Below are positions 1 to 13,200 of a stretch of DNA of 64,000 bases, piece after piece; position 1 is the stretch's first letter; each line of letters opens with the position of its first letter. The stretch is from the NCBI GenBank assembly GCA_037783545.1, contig JBBELK010000106.1, forward strand, positions 62,001 through 126,000, read 5' to 3'. The notes under the pieces were generated by a model that saw only the letters and a program-made list of their open reading frames with translations, was not told the origin of the DNA and ran no database searches. Source of the DNA: Henricia sp. BOLD:AAB3569 (lineage: Eukaryota; Echinodermata; Asteroidea; Spinulosida; Echinasteridae). Position numbers and translations under genes: made by a program.

Positions 1-21
1 TCCCGCAACCTGTGGCTGTCT

Positions 22-42
22 GTACACACCTCTTTGGTGTAC
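22..42. repeat. Dyad A of the satellite monomer
   Basis: Inverted repeat GTACAC, 9-nt loop, GTGTAC. It recurs in nearly every monomer. The base before it varies (TGTACAC or GGTACAC), and a few units carry CTTAGGTG in the right arm (32288, 34064, 36141). It could extrude as a short hairpin; function unknown. Confidence 0.85.
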
Positions 43-62
43 TCCTGACTCGTGCGCATGCT

Positions 63-77
63 CAGTCCTTCGGACTG
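63..77. repeat. Dyad B of the satellite monomer
   Basis: Perfect inverted repeat CAGTCC-TTC-GGACTG, with a 6-bp stem and 3-nt loop. It is conserved in almost all monomers; rare units break it (CTTAGGACTG near 48014 and 48899, CTTTCGG near 55399). The SINE at 34106 inserted inside this motif. Confidence 0.85.
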
Positions 78-289
78 TCGTTGACACGGCCCAGTTTGGG
101 ACGGGATTTTGGTCAAAGTGTGGTCCAAACGTCGGCAAATTTGGAGGTCGAAAAATGTTCCGACGAACTTCAAATTTTGCATGCTCCAAAGACTCTATAT
201 TGCGCACTTGTCCTAAAAAATTGACAGACTTTCGCCGGGAAATGGCAGAGAAATTTCAGAGTTTAGAAAAAAAGGGGTTGGCGCTTCCT

Positions 290-305
290 GGTTGCTCCCG
301 CAACC
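290..305. repeat. Dyad C of the satellite monomer, polymorphic
   Basis: GGTTGC-TCCC-GCAACC is a perfect 6-bp stem with a 4-nt loop in T-type monomers such as this one. In the commoner A-type monomers the left arm is GGATGC, leaving one mismatch. Units near 881 and 1177 have GGAGGC instead. The two alleles alternate along the array and help to define multimers. Confidence 0.8.
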
Positions 306-1479
306 TGTGGCTGTCGGTACACACCTCTTTGGTGTACTCCTGACTCGTGCGCATGCTCAGTCCTTCGGACTGTCGTTGACACGGCCCAGTTTGGGACGGG
401 ATTTTGGTCAAAGTGTGGTCCAAACGTCGGCAAATTTGGAGGTCGAAAAATGTTCCGACGAACTTCAAATTTTGCATGCTCCAAAGACTCTATATTGCGC
501 ACTTGTCCTAAAAAATTGACAGACTTTCGCCGGGAAATGGCAGAGAAATTTCAGAGTTTAGAAAAAAAGGGGTTGGCGCTTCCTGGTTGCTCCCGCAACC
601 TGTGGCTGTCTGTACACACCTCTTTGGTGTACTCCTGACTCGTGCGCATGCTCAGTCCTTCGGACTGTCGTTGACACGGCCCAGTTTGGGACGGGATTTT
701 GGTCAAAGTGTGGTCCAAACGTCGGCAAATTTGGAGGTCGAAAAATGTTCCGACGAACTTCAAATTTTGCATGCTCCAAAGACTCTATATTGCGCACTTG
801 TCCTAAAAAATTGACAGACTTTCGCCGGGAAATGGCAGAGAAATTTCAGAGTTTAGAAAAAAAAGGGGTTGGCGCTTCCTGGAGGCTCCCGCAACCTGTG
901 GCTGTCTGTACACACCTCTTTGGTGTACTCCTGACTCGTGCGCATGCTCAGTCCTTCGGACTGTCGTTGACACGGCCCAGTTTGGGACGGGATTTTGGTC
1001 AAAGTGTGGTCCAAACGTCGGCAAATTTGGAGGTCGAAAAATGTTCCGACGAACTTCAAATTTTGCATGCTCCAAAGACTCTATATTGCGCACTTGTCCT
1101 AACAAAATTGACAGACTTTCGCCGGGAAATGGCAGAGAAATTTCAGAGTTTAGAAAAAAAAGGGGTTGGCGCTTCCTGGAGGCTCCCGCAACCTGTGGCT
1201 GTCTGTACACACCTCTTTGGTGTACTCCTGACTCGTGCGCATGCTCAGTCCTTCGGACTGTCGTTGACACGGCCCAGTTTGGGACGGGATTTTGGTCAAA
1301 GTGTGGTCCAAACGTCGGCAAATTTGGAGGTCGAAAAATGTTCCGACGAACTTCAAATTTTGCATGCTCCAAAGACTCTATATTGCGCACTTGTCCTAAC
1401 AAAATGACAGACTTTCGCCGGGAAATGGCAGAGAAATTTCAGAGTTTAGAAAAAAAAGGGGTTGGCGCTTCCTGGTTGC

Positions 1480-1749
1480 TCCCGCAACCTGTGGCTGTCG
1501 GTACACACCTCTTTGGTGTACTCCTGACTCGTGCGCATGCTCAGTCCTTCGGACTGTCGTTGACACGGCCCAGTTTGGGACGGGATTTTGGTCAAAGTGT
1601 GGTCCAAACGTCGGCAAATTTGGAGGTCGAAAAATGTTCCAAAGACTCTATATTGCGCACTTGTCCTAAAAAATTGACAGACTTTCGCCGGGAAATGGCA
1701 GAGAAATTTCAGAGTTTAGAAAAAAAAGGGGTTGGCGCTTCCTGGATGC
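1480..1749 (+). repeat. 270-bp satellite monomer with a 26-bp internal deletion
   Basis: In this unit TGTTCC at about 1634-1639 is followed directly by AAAGACTC; the usual 26 bp between two TCC trinucleotides are absent. The breakpoints share TCC, consistent with slippage or microhomology-mediated deletion. I saw this deletion only once, so it was not amplified with neighbouring multimers. Confidence 0.85.
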
Positions 1750-4700
1750 TCCCGCAACCTGTGGCTGTCTGTACACACCTCTTTGGTGTACTCCTGACTC
1801 GTGCGCATGCTCAGTCCTTCGGACTGTCGTTGACACGGCCCAGTTTGGGACGGGATTTTGGTCAAAGTGTGGTCCAAACGTCGGCAAATTTGGAGGTCGA
1901 AAAATTTTCCGACGAACTTCAAATTGTGCATGCTCCAAAGACTCTATATTGCGCACTTGTCCTAAAAAATTGACAGACTTTCGCCGGGAAATGGCAGAGA
2001 AATTTCAGAGTTTATAAAAAAAAGGGGTTGGCGCTTCCTGGATGCTCCCGCAACCTGTGGCTGTCTGTACACACCTCTTTGGTGTACTCCTGACTCGTGC
2101 GCATGCTCAGTCCTTCGGACTGTCGTTGACACGGCCCAGTTTGGGACGGGATTTTGGTCAAAGTGTGGTCCAAACGTCGGCAAATTTGGAGGTCGAAAAA
2201 TGTTCCGACGAACTTCAAATTTTGCATGCTCCAAAGACTCTATATTGCGCACTTGTCCTAAAAAATTGACAGACTTTCGCCGGGAAATGGCAGAGAAATT
2301 TCAGAGTTTAGAAAAAAAGGGGTTGGCGCTTCCTGGTTGCTCCCGCAACCTGTGGCTGTCTGTACACACCTCCTTGGTGTACTCCTGACTCGTGCGCATG
2401 CTCAGTCCTTCGGACTGTCGTTGACACGGCCCAGTTTGGGACGGGATTTTGGTCAAAGTGTGGTCCAAACGTCGGCAAATTTGGAGGTCGAAAAATGTTC
2501 CGACGAACTTTAAATTTTGCATGCTCCAAAGACTCTATATTGCGCACTTGTCCTAAAAAATTGACAGACTTTCGCCGGGAAATGGCAGAGAAATTTCAGA
2601 GTTTAGAAAAAAAAGGGTTTGGCGCTTCCTGGATGCTCCCGCAACCTGTGGCTGTCTGTACACACCTCTTTGGTGTACTCCTGACTCGTGCGCATGCTCA
2701 GTCCTTCGGACTGTCGTTGACACGGCCCAGTTTGGGACGGGATTTTGGTCAAAGTGTGGTCCAAACGTCGGCAAATTTGGAGGTCGAAAAATGTTCCGAC
2801 GAACTTCAAATTTTGCATGCTCCAATGACTCTATATTGCGCACTTGTCCTAAAAAATTGACAGACTTTCGCCGGGAAATGGCAGAGAAATTTCAGAGTTT
2901 AGAAAAAAAGGGGTTGGCGCTTCCTGGTTGCTCCCGCAACCTGTGGCTGTCGGTACACACCTCTTTGGTGTACTCCTGACTCGTGCGCATGCTCAGTCCT
3001 TCGGACTGTCGTTGACACGGCCCAGTTTGGGACGGGATTTTGGTCAAAGTGTGGTCCAAACGTCGGCAAATTTGGAGGGCGAAAAATGTTCCGACGAACT
3101 TCAAATTTTGCATGCTCCAAAGACTCTATATTGCGCACTTGTCCTAAAAAATTGACAGACTTTCGCCGGGAAATGGCAGAGAAATTTCAGAGTTTAGAAA
3201 AAAAAGGGGTTGGCGCTTCCTGGTTGCTCCCGCAACCTGTGGCTGTCGGTACATACCTCTTTGGTGTACTCCTGACTCGTGCGCATGCTCAGTCCTTCGG
3301 ACTGTCGTTGACACGGCCCAGTTTGGGACGGGATTTTGGTCAAAGTGTGGTCCAAACGTCGGCAAATTTGGAGGTCGAAAAATGTTCCGACGAACTTCAA
3401 AATGTTCATGCTCCAAAGACTCTATATTGCGCACTTGTCCTAAAAAATTGACAGACTTTCGCCGGGAAATGGCAGAGAAATTTCAGAGTTTAGAAAAAAA
3501 GGGGTTGGCGCTTCCTGGATGCTCCCGCAACCTGTGGCTGTCTGTACACACCTCTTTGGTGTACTCCTGACTCGTGCGCATGCTCAGTCCTTCGGACTGT
3601 CGTTGACACGGCCCAGTTTGGGACGGGATTTTGGTCAAAGTGTGGTCCAAACGTCGGCAAATTTGGAGGTCGAAAAATGTTCCGACGAACTTCAAATTTT
3701 GCATGCTCCAATGACTCTATATTGCGCACTTGTCCTAAAAAATTGACAGACTTTCGCCGGGAAATGGCAGAGAAATTTCAGAGTTTAGAAAAAAAGGGGT
3801 TGGCGCTTCCTGGTTGCTCCCGCAACCTGTGGCTGTCGGTACACACCTCTTTGGTGTACTCCTGACTCGTGCGCATGCTCAGTCCTTCGGACTGTCGTTG
3901 ACACGGCCCAGTTTGGGACGGGATTTTGGTCAAAGTGTGGTCCAAACGTCGGCAAATTTGGAGGTCGAAAAATGTTCCGACGAACTTCAAATTTTGCATG
4001 CTCCAAAGACTCTATATTGCGCACTTGTCCTAAAAAATTGACAGACTTTCGCCGGGAAATGGCAGAGAAATTTCAGAGTTTAGAAAAAAAAGGGGTTGGC
4101 GCTTCCTGGTTGCTCCCGCAACCTGTGGCTGTCGGTACATACCTCTTTGGTGTACTCCTGACTCGTGCGCATGCTCAGTCCTTCGGACTGTCGTTGACAC
4201 GGCCCAGTTTGGGACGGGATTTTGGTCAAAGTGTGGTCCAAACGTCGGCAAATTTGGAGGTCGAAAAATGTTCCGACGAACTTCAAATTGTTCATGCTCC
4301 AAAGACTCTATATTGCGCACTTGTCCTAAAAAATTGACAGACTTTCGCCGGGAAATGGCAGAGAAATTTCAGAGTTTGAAAAAAAAAGGGGTTGGCGCTT
4401 CCTGGATGCTCCCGCAACATGTGGCTGTCTGTACACACCTCTTTGGTGTACTCCTGACTCGTGCGCATGCTCAGTCCTTCGGACTGTCGTTGACACGGCC
4501 CAGTTTGGGACGGGATTTTGGTCAAAGTGTGGTCCAAACGTCGGCAAATTTGGAGGTCGAAAAATGTTCCGACGAACTTCAAATTTTGCATGCTCCAAAG
4601 ACTCTATATTGCGCACTTGTCCTAAAAAAATGACAGACTTTCGCCGGGAAATGGCAGAGAAATTTCAGAGTTTAGAAAAAAAGGGGTTGGCGCTTCCTGG

Positions 4701-6396
4701 TTGCTCCCGAAACCTGTGGCTGTCTGTACACACCTCTTTGGTGTACTCCTGACTCGTGCGCATGCTCAGTCCTTCGGACTGTCGTTGACACGGCCCAGTT
4801 TGGGACGGGATTTTGGTCAAAGTGTGGTCCAAACGTCGGCAAATTTGGAGGTCGAAAAATGTTCCGACGAACTTCAAATTTTGCATGCTCCAAAGACTCT
4901 ATATTGCGCACTTGTCCTAAAAAATTGACAGACTTTCGCCGTGAAATGGCAGAGAAATTTCAGAGTTTAGAAAAAAAAGGGGTTGGCGCTTCCTGGATGC
5001 TCCCGCAACCTGTGGCTGTCTGTACACACCTCTTTGGTGTACTCCTGACTCGTGCGCATGCTCAGTCCTTCGGACTGTCGTTGACACGGCACAGTTTGGG
5101 ACGGGATTTTGGTCAAAGTGTGGTCCAAACGTCGGCAAATTTGGAGGTCGAAAAATGTTCCGACGAACTTCAAATTTTGCATGCTCCAAAGACTCTATAT
5201 TGCGCACTTGTCCTAACAAATTGACAGACTTTCGCCGGGAAATGGCAGAGAAATTTCAGAGTTTAGAAAAAAAAGGGGTTGGCGCTTCCTGGTTGCTCCC
5301 GCAACCTGTGGCTGTCGGTACACACCTCTTTGGTGTACTCCTGACTCGTGCGCATGCTCAGTCCTTCGGACTGTCGTTGACACGGCCCAGTTTGGGACGG
5401 GATTTTGGTCAAAGTGTGGTCCAAACGTCGGCAAATTTGGAGGTCGAAAAATGTTCCGACGAACTTCAAACTTTGCATGCTCCAAAGACTCTATATTGCG
5501 CACTTGTCCTAAAAAATTGACAGACTTTCGCCGGGAAATGGCAGAGAAATTTCAGAGTTTTGAAAAAAAAGGGGTTGGCGCTTCCTGGATGCTCCCGCAA
5601 CCTGTGGCTGTCTGTACACACCTCTTTGGTGTACTCCTGACTCGTGCGCATGCTCAGTCCTTCGGACTGTCGTTGACACGGCCCAGTTTGGGACGGGATT
5701 TTGGTCAAAGTGTGGTCCAAACGTCGGCAAATTTGGAGGTCGAAAAATTTTCCGACGAACTTCAAATTGTGCATGCTCCAAAGACTCTATATTGCGCACT
5801 TGTCCTAAAAAATTGACAGACTTTCGCCGGGAAATGGCAGAGAAATTTCAGAGTTTAGAAAAAAAAGGGGTTGGCGCTTCCTGGATGCTCCCGCAACCTG
5901 TGGCTGTCTGTACACACCTCTTTGGTGTACTCCTGACTCGTGCGCATGCTCAGTCCTTCGGACTGTCGTTGACACGGCCCAGTTTGGGACGGGATTTTGG
6001 TCAAAGTGTGGTCCAAACGTCGGCAAATTTGGAGGTCGAAAAATGTTCCGACGAACTTCAAATTTTGCATGCTCCAAAGACTCTATATTGCGCACTTGTC
6101 CTAAAAAATTGACAGACTTTCGCCGGGAAATGGCAGAGAAATTTCAGAGTTTAGAAAAAAAAGGGGTTGGCGCTTCCTGGTTGCTCCCGCAACCTGTGGC
6201 TGTCGGTACACACCTCTTTGGTGTACTCCTGACTCGTGCGCATGCTCAGTCCTTCGGACTGTCGTTGACACGGCCCAGTTTGGGACGGGATTTTGGTCAA
6301 AGTGTGGTCCAAACGTCGGCAAATTTGGAGGTCGAAAAATGTTCCGACGAACTTCAAATTTTGCATGCTCCAAAGACTCTATATTGCGCACTTGTC

Positions 6397-9300
6397 CTAA
6401 AAAATTGACAGACTTTCGCCGGGAAATGGCAGAGAAATTTCAGAGTTTAGAAAAAAAAGGGGTTGGCGCTTCCTGGATGCTCCCGCAACCTGTGGCTGTC
6501 CGTACACACCTCTTTGGTGTACTCCTGACTCGTGCGCATGCTCAGTCCTTCGGACTGTCGTTGACACGGCCCAGTTTGGGACGGGATTTTGGTCAAAGTG
6601 TGGTCCAAACGTCGGCAAATTTGGAGGTCGAAAAATTTTCCGACGAACTTCAAATTTTGCATGCTCCAAAGACTCTATATTGCGCACTTGTCCTAAAAAA
6701 TTGTCAGACTTTTGCCGGGAAATGGCAGAGAAATTTCAGAGTTTAGAAAAAAAAGGGGTTGGCGCTTCCTGGTTGCTCCCGCAACCTGTGGCTGTCGGTA
6801 CACACCTCTTTGGTGTACTCCTGACTCGTGCGCATGCTCAGTCCTTCGGACTGTCGTTGACACGGCCCAGTTTGGGACGGGATTTTGGTCAAAGTGTGGT
6901 CCAAACGTCGGCAAATTTGGAGGTCGAAAAATGTTCCGACGAACTTCAAATTGTGCATGCTCAAAAGACTCTATATTGCGCACTTGTCCTAAAAAATTGA
7001 CAGACTTTCGCCGGGAAATGGCAGAGAAATTTCAGAGTTTAGGGAAAAAAAGGGGTTGGCGCTTCCTGGTTGCTCCCGCAACCTGTGGCTGTCGGTACAC
7101 ACCTCTTTGGTGTACTCCTGACTCGTGCGCATGCTCAGTCCTTCGGACTGTCGTTGACACGGCCCAGTTTGGGACGGGATTTTGGTCAAAGTGTGGTCCA
7201 AACGTCGGCAAATTTGGAGGTCGAAAAATGTTCCGACGAACTTCAAATTTTGCATGCTCCAAAGACTCTATATTGCGCACTTGTCCTAAAAAATTGACAG
7301 ACTTTCGCCGGGAAATGGCAGAGAAATTTCAGAGTTTAGAAAAAAAAGGGGTTGGCGCTTCCTGGATGCTCCCGCAACCTGTGGCTGTCCGTACACACCT
7401 CTTTGGTGTACTCCTGACTCGTGCGCATGCTCAGTCCTTCGGACTGTCGTTGACACGGCCCAGTTTGGGACGGGATTTTGGTCAAAGTGTGGTCCAAACG
7501 TCGGCAAATTTGGAGGTCGAAAAATTTTCCGACGAACTTCAAATTTTGCATGCTCCAAAGACTCTATATTGCGCACTTGTCCTAAAAAATTGACAGACTT
7601 TCGCCGGGAAATGGCAGAGAAATTTCAGAGTTTAGGAAAAAAAAGGGGTTGGCGCTTCCTGGATGCTCCCGCAACCTGTGGCTGTCTGTACACACCTCTT
7701 TGGTGTACTCCTGACTCGTGCGCATGCTCAGTCCTTCGGACTGTCGTTGACACGGCCCAGTTTGGGACGGGATTTTGGTCAAAGTGTGGTCCAAACGTCG
7801 GCAAATTTGGAGGTCGAAAAATGTTCCGACGAACTTCAAATTTTGCATGCTCCAAAGACTCTATATTGCGCACTTGTCCTAAAAAATTGACAGACTTTCG
7901 CCGGGAAATGGCAGAGAAATTTCAGAGTTTAGAAAAAAAAGGGGTTGGCGCTTCCTGGATGCTCCCGCAACCTGTGGCTGTCTGTACACACCTCTTTGGT
8001 GTACTCCTGACTCGTGCGCATGCTCAGTCCTTCGGACTGTCGTTGACACGGCCCAGTTTGGGACGGGATTTTGGTCAAAGTGTGGTCCAAACGTCGGCAA
8101 ATTTGGAGGTCGAAAAATGTTCCGACGAACTTCAAATGTTGCATGCTCCAAAGACTCTATATTGCGCACTTGTCCTAAAAAATTGACAGACTTTCGCCGG
8201 GAAATGGCAGAGACATTTCAGAGTTTAGAAAAAAAAGGGGTTGGCGCTTCCTGGATGCTCCCGCAACCTGTGGCTGTCTGTACACACCTCTTTGGTGTAC
8301 TCCTGACTCGTGCGCATGCTCAGTCCTTCGGACTGTCGTTGACACGGCCCAGTTTGGGACGGGATTTTGGTCAAAGTGTGGTCCAAACGTCGGCAAATTT
8401 GGAGGTCGAAAAATTTTCCGACGAACTTCAAATTGTGCATGCTCCAAAGACTCTATATTGCGCACTTGTCCTAAAAAATTGACAGACTTTCGCCGGGAAA
8501 TGGCAGAGAAATTTCAGAGTTTAGAAAAAAAAGGGGTTGGCGCTTCCTGGATGCTCCCGCAACCTGTGGCTGTCTGTACACACCTCTTTGGTGTACTCCT
8601 GACTCGTGCGCATGCTCAGTCCTTCGGACTGTCGTTGACACGGCCCAGTTTGGGACGGGATTTTGGTCAAAGTGTGGTCCAAACGTCGGCAAATTTGGAG
8701 GTCGAAAAATGTTCCGACGAACTTCAAATTTTGCATGCTCCAAAGACTCTATATTGCGCACTTGTCCTAAAAAATTGACAGACTTTCGCCGGGAAATGGC
8801 AGAGAAATTTCAGAGTTTAGAAAAAAAAGGGGTTGGCGCTTCCTGGATGCTCCCGCAACCTGTGGCTGTCCGTACACACCTCTTTGGTGTACTCCTGACT
8901 CGTGCGCATGCTCAGTCCTTCGGACTGTCGTTGACACGGCCCAGTTTGGGACGGGATTTTGGTCAAAGTGTGGTCCAAACGTCGGCAAATTTGGAGGTCG
9001 AAAAATTTTCCGACGAACTTCAAATTTTGCATGCTCCAAAGACTCTATATTGCGCACTTGTCCTAAAAAATTGACAGACTTTCGCCGGGAAATGGCAGAG
9101 AAATTTCAGAGTTTAGAAAAAAAAGGGGTTGGCGCTTCCTGGTTGCTCCCGCAACCTGTGGCTGTCGGTACACACCTCTTTGGTGTACTCCTGACTCGTG
9201 CGCATGCTCAGTCCTTCGGACTGTCGTTGACACGGCCCAGTTTGGGACGGGATTTTGGTCAAAGTGTGGTCCAAACGTCGGCAAATTTGGAGGTCGAAAA

Positions 9301-10258
9301 ATGTTCCGACGAACTTCAAATTGTGCATGCTCAAAAGACTCTATATTGCGCACTTGTCCTAAAAAATTGACAGACTTTCGCCGAGAAATGGCAGAGAAAT
9401 TTCAGAGTTTAGGAAAAAAAAGGGGTTGGCGCTTCCTGGATGCTCCCGCAACCTGTGGCTGTCTGTACACACCTCTTTGGTGTACTCCTGACTCGTGCGC
9501 ATGCTCAGTCCTTCGGACTGTCGTTGACACGGCCCAGTTTGGGACGGGATTTTGGTCAAAGTGTGGTCCAAACGTCGGCAAATTTGGAGGTCGAAAAATG
9601 TTCCGACGAACTTCAAATTTTGCATGCTCCAAAGACTCTATATTGCGCACTTGTCCTAAAAAATTGACAGACTTTCGCCGGGAAATGGCAGAGAAATTTC
9701 AGAGTTTAGAAACAAAAGGGGTTGGCGCTTCCTGGATGCTCCCGCAACCTGTGGCTGTCTGTACACACCTCTTTGGTGTACTCCTGACTCGTGCGCATGC
9801 TCAGTCCTTCGGACTGTCGTTGACACGGCCCAGTTTGGGACGGGATTTTGGTCAAAGTGTGGTCCAAACGTCGGCAAATTTGGAGGTCGAAAAATGTTCC
9901 GACGAACTTCAAATGTTGCATGCTCCAAAGACTCTATATTGCGCACTTGTCCTAAAAAATTGACAGACTTTCGCCGGGAAATGGCAGAGACATTTCAGAG
10001 TTTAGAAAAAAAAGGGGTTGGCGCTTCCTGGATGCTCCCGCAACCTGTGGCTGTCTGTACACACCTCTTTGGTGTACTCCTGACTCGTGCGCATGCTCAG
10101 TCCTTCGGACTGTCGTTGACACGGCCCAGTTTGGGACGGGATTTTGGTCAAAGTGTGGTCCAAACGTCGGCAAATTTGGAGGTCGAAAAATGTTCCGACG
10201 AACTTCAAATTTTGCATGCTCCAAAGACTCTATATTGCGCACTTGTCCTAAAAAATTG
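6397..10258 (+). repeat. Overlapping multimer homologies in the left array (2370 and 1777 bp)
   Basis: Three consecutive monomers at about 6397-7285 share variants with about 8767-9655, offset 2370 bp (8 monomers): CTGTCCGTAC, AAAAATTTTCCGACG and GCTCAAAAGAC (about 6959 and 9329). From about 7625 the series instead matches about 9402 onward, offset 1777 bp (6 monomers), with GAGACATTTC at about 8212 and 9989. Two overlapping offsets imply successive rearrangements rather than one regular higher-order repeat. Confidence 0.65.
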
Positions 10259-13200
10259 ACAGACTTTCGTCGGGAAATGGCAGAGAAATTTCAGAGTTTA
10301 GAAAAAAAAGGGGTTGGCGCTTCCTGGATGCTCCCGCAACCTGTGGCTGTCTGTACACACCTCTTTGGTGTACTCCTGACTCGTGCGCATGCTCAGTCCT
10401 TCGGACTGTCGTTGACACGGCCCAGTTTGGGACGGGATTTTGGTCAAAGTGTGGTCCAAACGTCGGCAAATTTGGAGGTCGAAAAATGTTCCGACGAACT
10501 TCAAATTTTGCATGCTCCAAAGACTCTATATTGCGCACTTGTCCTAAAAAATTGACAGACTTTCGCCGGGAAATGGCAGAGACATTTCAGAGTTTAGAAA
10601 AAAAAGGGGTTGGCGCTTCCTGGATGCTCCCGCAACCTGTGGCTGTCTGTACACACCTCTTTGGTGTACTCCTGACTCGTGCGCATGCTCAGTCCTTCGG
10701 ACTGTCGTTGACACGGCCCAGTTTGGGACGGGATTTTGGTCAAAGTGTGGTCCAAACGTCGGCAAATTTGGAGGTCGAAAAATGTTCCGACGAACTTCAA
10801 ATTTTGCATGCTCCAAAGACTCTATATTGCGCACTTGTCCTAAAAAATTGACAGACTTTCGCCGGGAAATGGCAGAGAAATTTCAGAGTTTAGAAAAAAA
10901 AGGGGTTGGCGCTTCCTGGATGCTCCCGCAACCTGTGGCTGTCTGTACACACCTCTTTGGTGTACTCCTGACTCGTGCGCATGCTCAGTCCTTCGGACTG
11001 TCGTTGACACGGCCCAGTTTGGGACGGGATTTTGGTCAAAGTGTGGTCCAAACGTCGGCAAATTTGGAGGTCGAAAAATGTTCCGACGAACTTCAAAATT
11101 TGCATGTTCCAAATACTCTATATTGCGCACTTGTCCTAAAAAATTGACAGACTTTCGCCGGGAAATGGCAGAGAAATTTCAGAGTTTAGAAAAAAAGGGG
11201 TTGGCGCTTCCTGGATGCTCCCGCAACCTGTGGCTGTCTGTACACACCTCTTTGGTGTACTCCTGACTCGTGCGCATGCTCAGTCCTTCGGACTGTCGTT
11301 GACACGGCCCAGTTTGGGACGGGATTTTGGTCAAAGTGTGGTCCAAACGTCGGCAAATTTGGAGGTCGAAAAATGTTCCGACGAACTTCAAATTTTGCAT
11401 GCTCCAAAGACTCTATATTGCGCACTTGTCCTAAAAAATTGACAGACTTTCGCCGGGAAATGGCAGAGAAATTTCAGAGTTTAGAAAAAAAAGGGGTTGG
11501 CGCTTCCTGGATGCTCCCGCAACCTGTGGCTGTCTGTACACACCTCTTTGGTGTACTCCTGACTCGTGCGCATGCTCAGTCCTTCGGACTGTCGTTGACA
11601 CGGCCCAGTTTGGGACGGGATTTTGGTCAAAGTGTGGTCCAAACGTCGGCAAATTTGGAGGTCGAAAAATGTTCCGACGAACTTCAAATTTTGCATGCTC
11701 CAAAGACTCTATATTGCGCACTTGTCCTAACAAATTGACAGACTTTCGCCGGGAAATGGCAGAGAAATTTCAGAGTTTAGAAAAAAAAGGGGTTGGCGCT
11801 TCCTGGTTGCTCCCGCAACCTGTGGCTGTCTGTACACACCTCTTTGGTGTACTCCTGACTCGTGCGCATGCTCAGTCCTTCGGACTGTCGTTGACACGGC
11901 CCAGTTTGGGACGGGATTTTGGTCAAAGTGTGGTCCAAACGTCGGTAAATTTGGAGGTCGAAAAATGTTCCGACGAACTTCAAATTTTGCATGCTCCAAA
12001 GACTCTATATTGCGCACTTGTCCTAAAAAATTGACAGACTTTCGCCGGGAAATGGCAGATAAATTTCAGAGTTTAGAAAAAAAAGGGGTTGGCGCTTCCT
12101 GGATGCTCCCGCAACCTGTGGCTGTCTGTACACACCTCTTTGGTGTACTCCTGACTCGTGCGCATGCTCAGTCCTTCGGACTGTTGTTGACACGGCCCAG
12201 TTTGGGACGGGATTTTGGTCAAAGTGTGGTCCAAACGTCGGCAAATTTGGAGGTCGAAAAATGTTCCGACGAACTTCAAATGTTGCATGCTCCAAAGACT
12301 CTATATTGCGCACTTGTCCAAAAAAATTGACAGACTTTCGCCGGGAAATGGCAGAGAAATTTCAGAGTTTAGAAAAAAAAGGGGTTGGCGCTTCCTGGAT
12401 GCTCCCGCAACCTGTGGCTGTCTGTACACACCTCTTTGGTGTACTCCTGACTCGTGCGCATGCTCAGTCCTTCGGACTGTCGTTGACACGGCCCAGTTTG
12501 GGACGGGATTTTGGTCAAAGTGTGGTCCAAACGTCGGCAAATTTGGAGGTCGAAAAATGTTCCGACGAACTTCAAATGTTGCATGCTCCAAAGACTCTAT
12601 ATTGCGCACTTGTCCTAAAAAATTGACAGACTTTCGCCGGGAAATGGCAGAGAAATTTCAGAGTTTAGAAAAAAAAGGGGTTGGCGCTTCCTGGATGCTC
12701 CCGCAACCTGTGGCTGTCTGTACACACCTCTTTGGTGTACTCCTGACTCGTGCGCATGCTCAGTCCTTCGGACTGTCGTTGACACGGCCCAGTTTGGGAC
12801 GGGATTTTGGTCAAAGTGTGGTCCAAACGTCGGCAAATTTGGAGGTCGAAAAATGTTCCGACGAACTTCAAATTTTGCATGCTCCAAAGACTCTATATTG
12901 CGCACTTGTCCTAAAAAATTGACAGACTTTCGCCGGGAAATGGCAGAGACATTTCAGAGTTTAGAAAAAAAAGGGGTTGGCGCTTCCTGGATGCTCCCGC
13001 AACCTGTGGCTGTCTGTACACACCTCTTTGGTGTACTCCTGACTCGTGCGCATGCTCAGTCCTTCGGACTGTCGTTGACACGGCCCAGTTTGGGACGGGA
13101 TTTTGGTCAAAGTGTGGTCCAAACGTCGGCAAATTTGGAGGTCGAAAAATGTTCCGACGAACTTCAAATTTTGCATGCTCCAAAGACTCTATATTGCGCA

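Larger units (their letters stand above)
1..295 (+). repeat. Representative satellite monomer
   Basis: One 295-bp unit, given as reference for monomer coordinates. Landmarks: dyad at 22-42, TGCGCATGC at 54-62, dyad at 63-77, GTCGGCAAATTTGGAGGTCG at about 131-150, the palindrome GAAATTTC at 250-257, an A run at about 267-273 and a third dyad across the unit boundary at 290-305. Composition is near 48% G+C with roughly 16 CpG per unit, about the number expected by chance, so CpG is not depleted. There is no CENP-B-box-like 17-mer, no hammerhead core and no tRNA-type A/B box pair. Confidence 0.95.

Noticed and set aside
84-110. Bacterial-type promoter (TTGACA-like) in each monomer
   Set aside because: TTGACA-like words recur by chance. 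The LTR retroelement, the SINE and the satellite show a eukaryotic context, so sigma-factor promoters are irrelevant.
1-295. Hammerhead ribozyme or CENP-B box in the satellite
   Set aside because: I looked for CTGATGA with GAAA and for TTCGNNNNANNCGGG on both strands of the monomer and found neither; TTTCGCCGGGAAAT only superficially resembles the latter.
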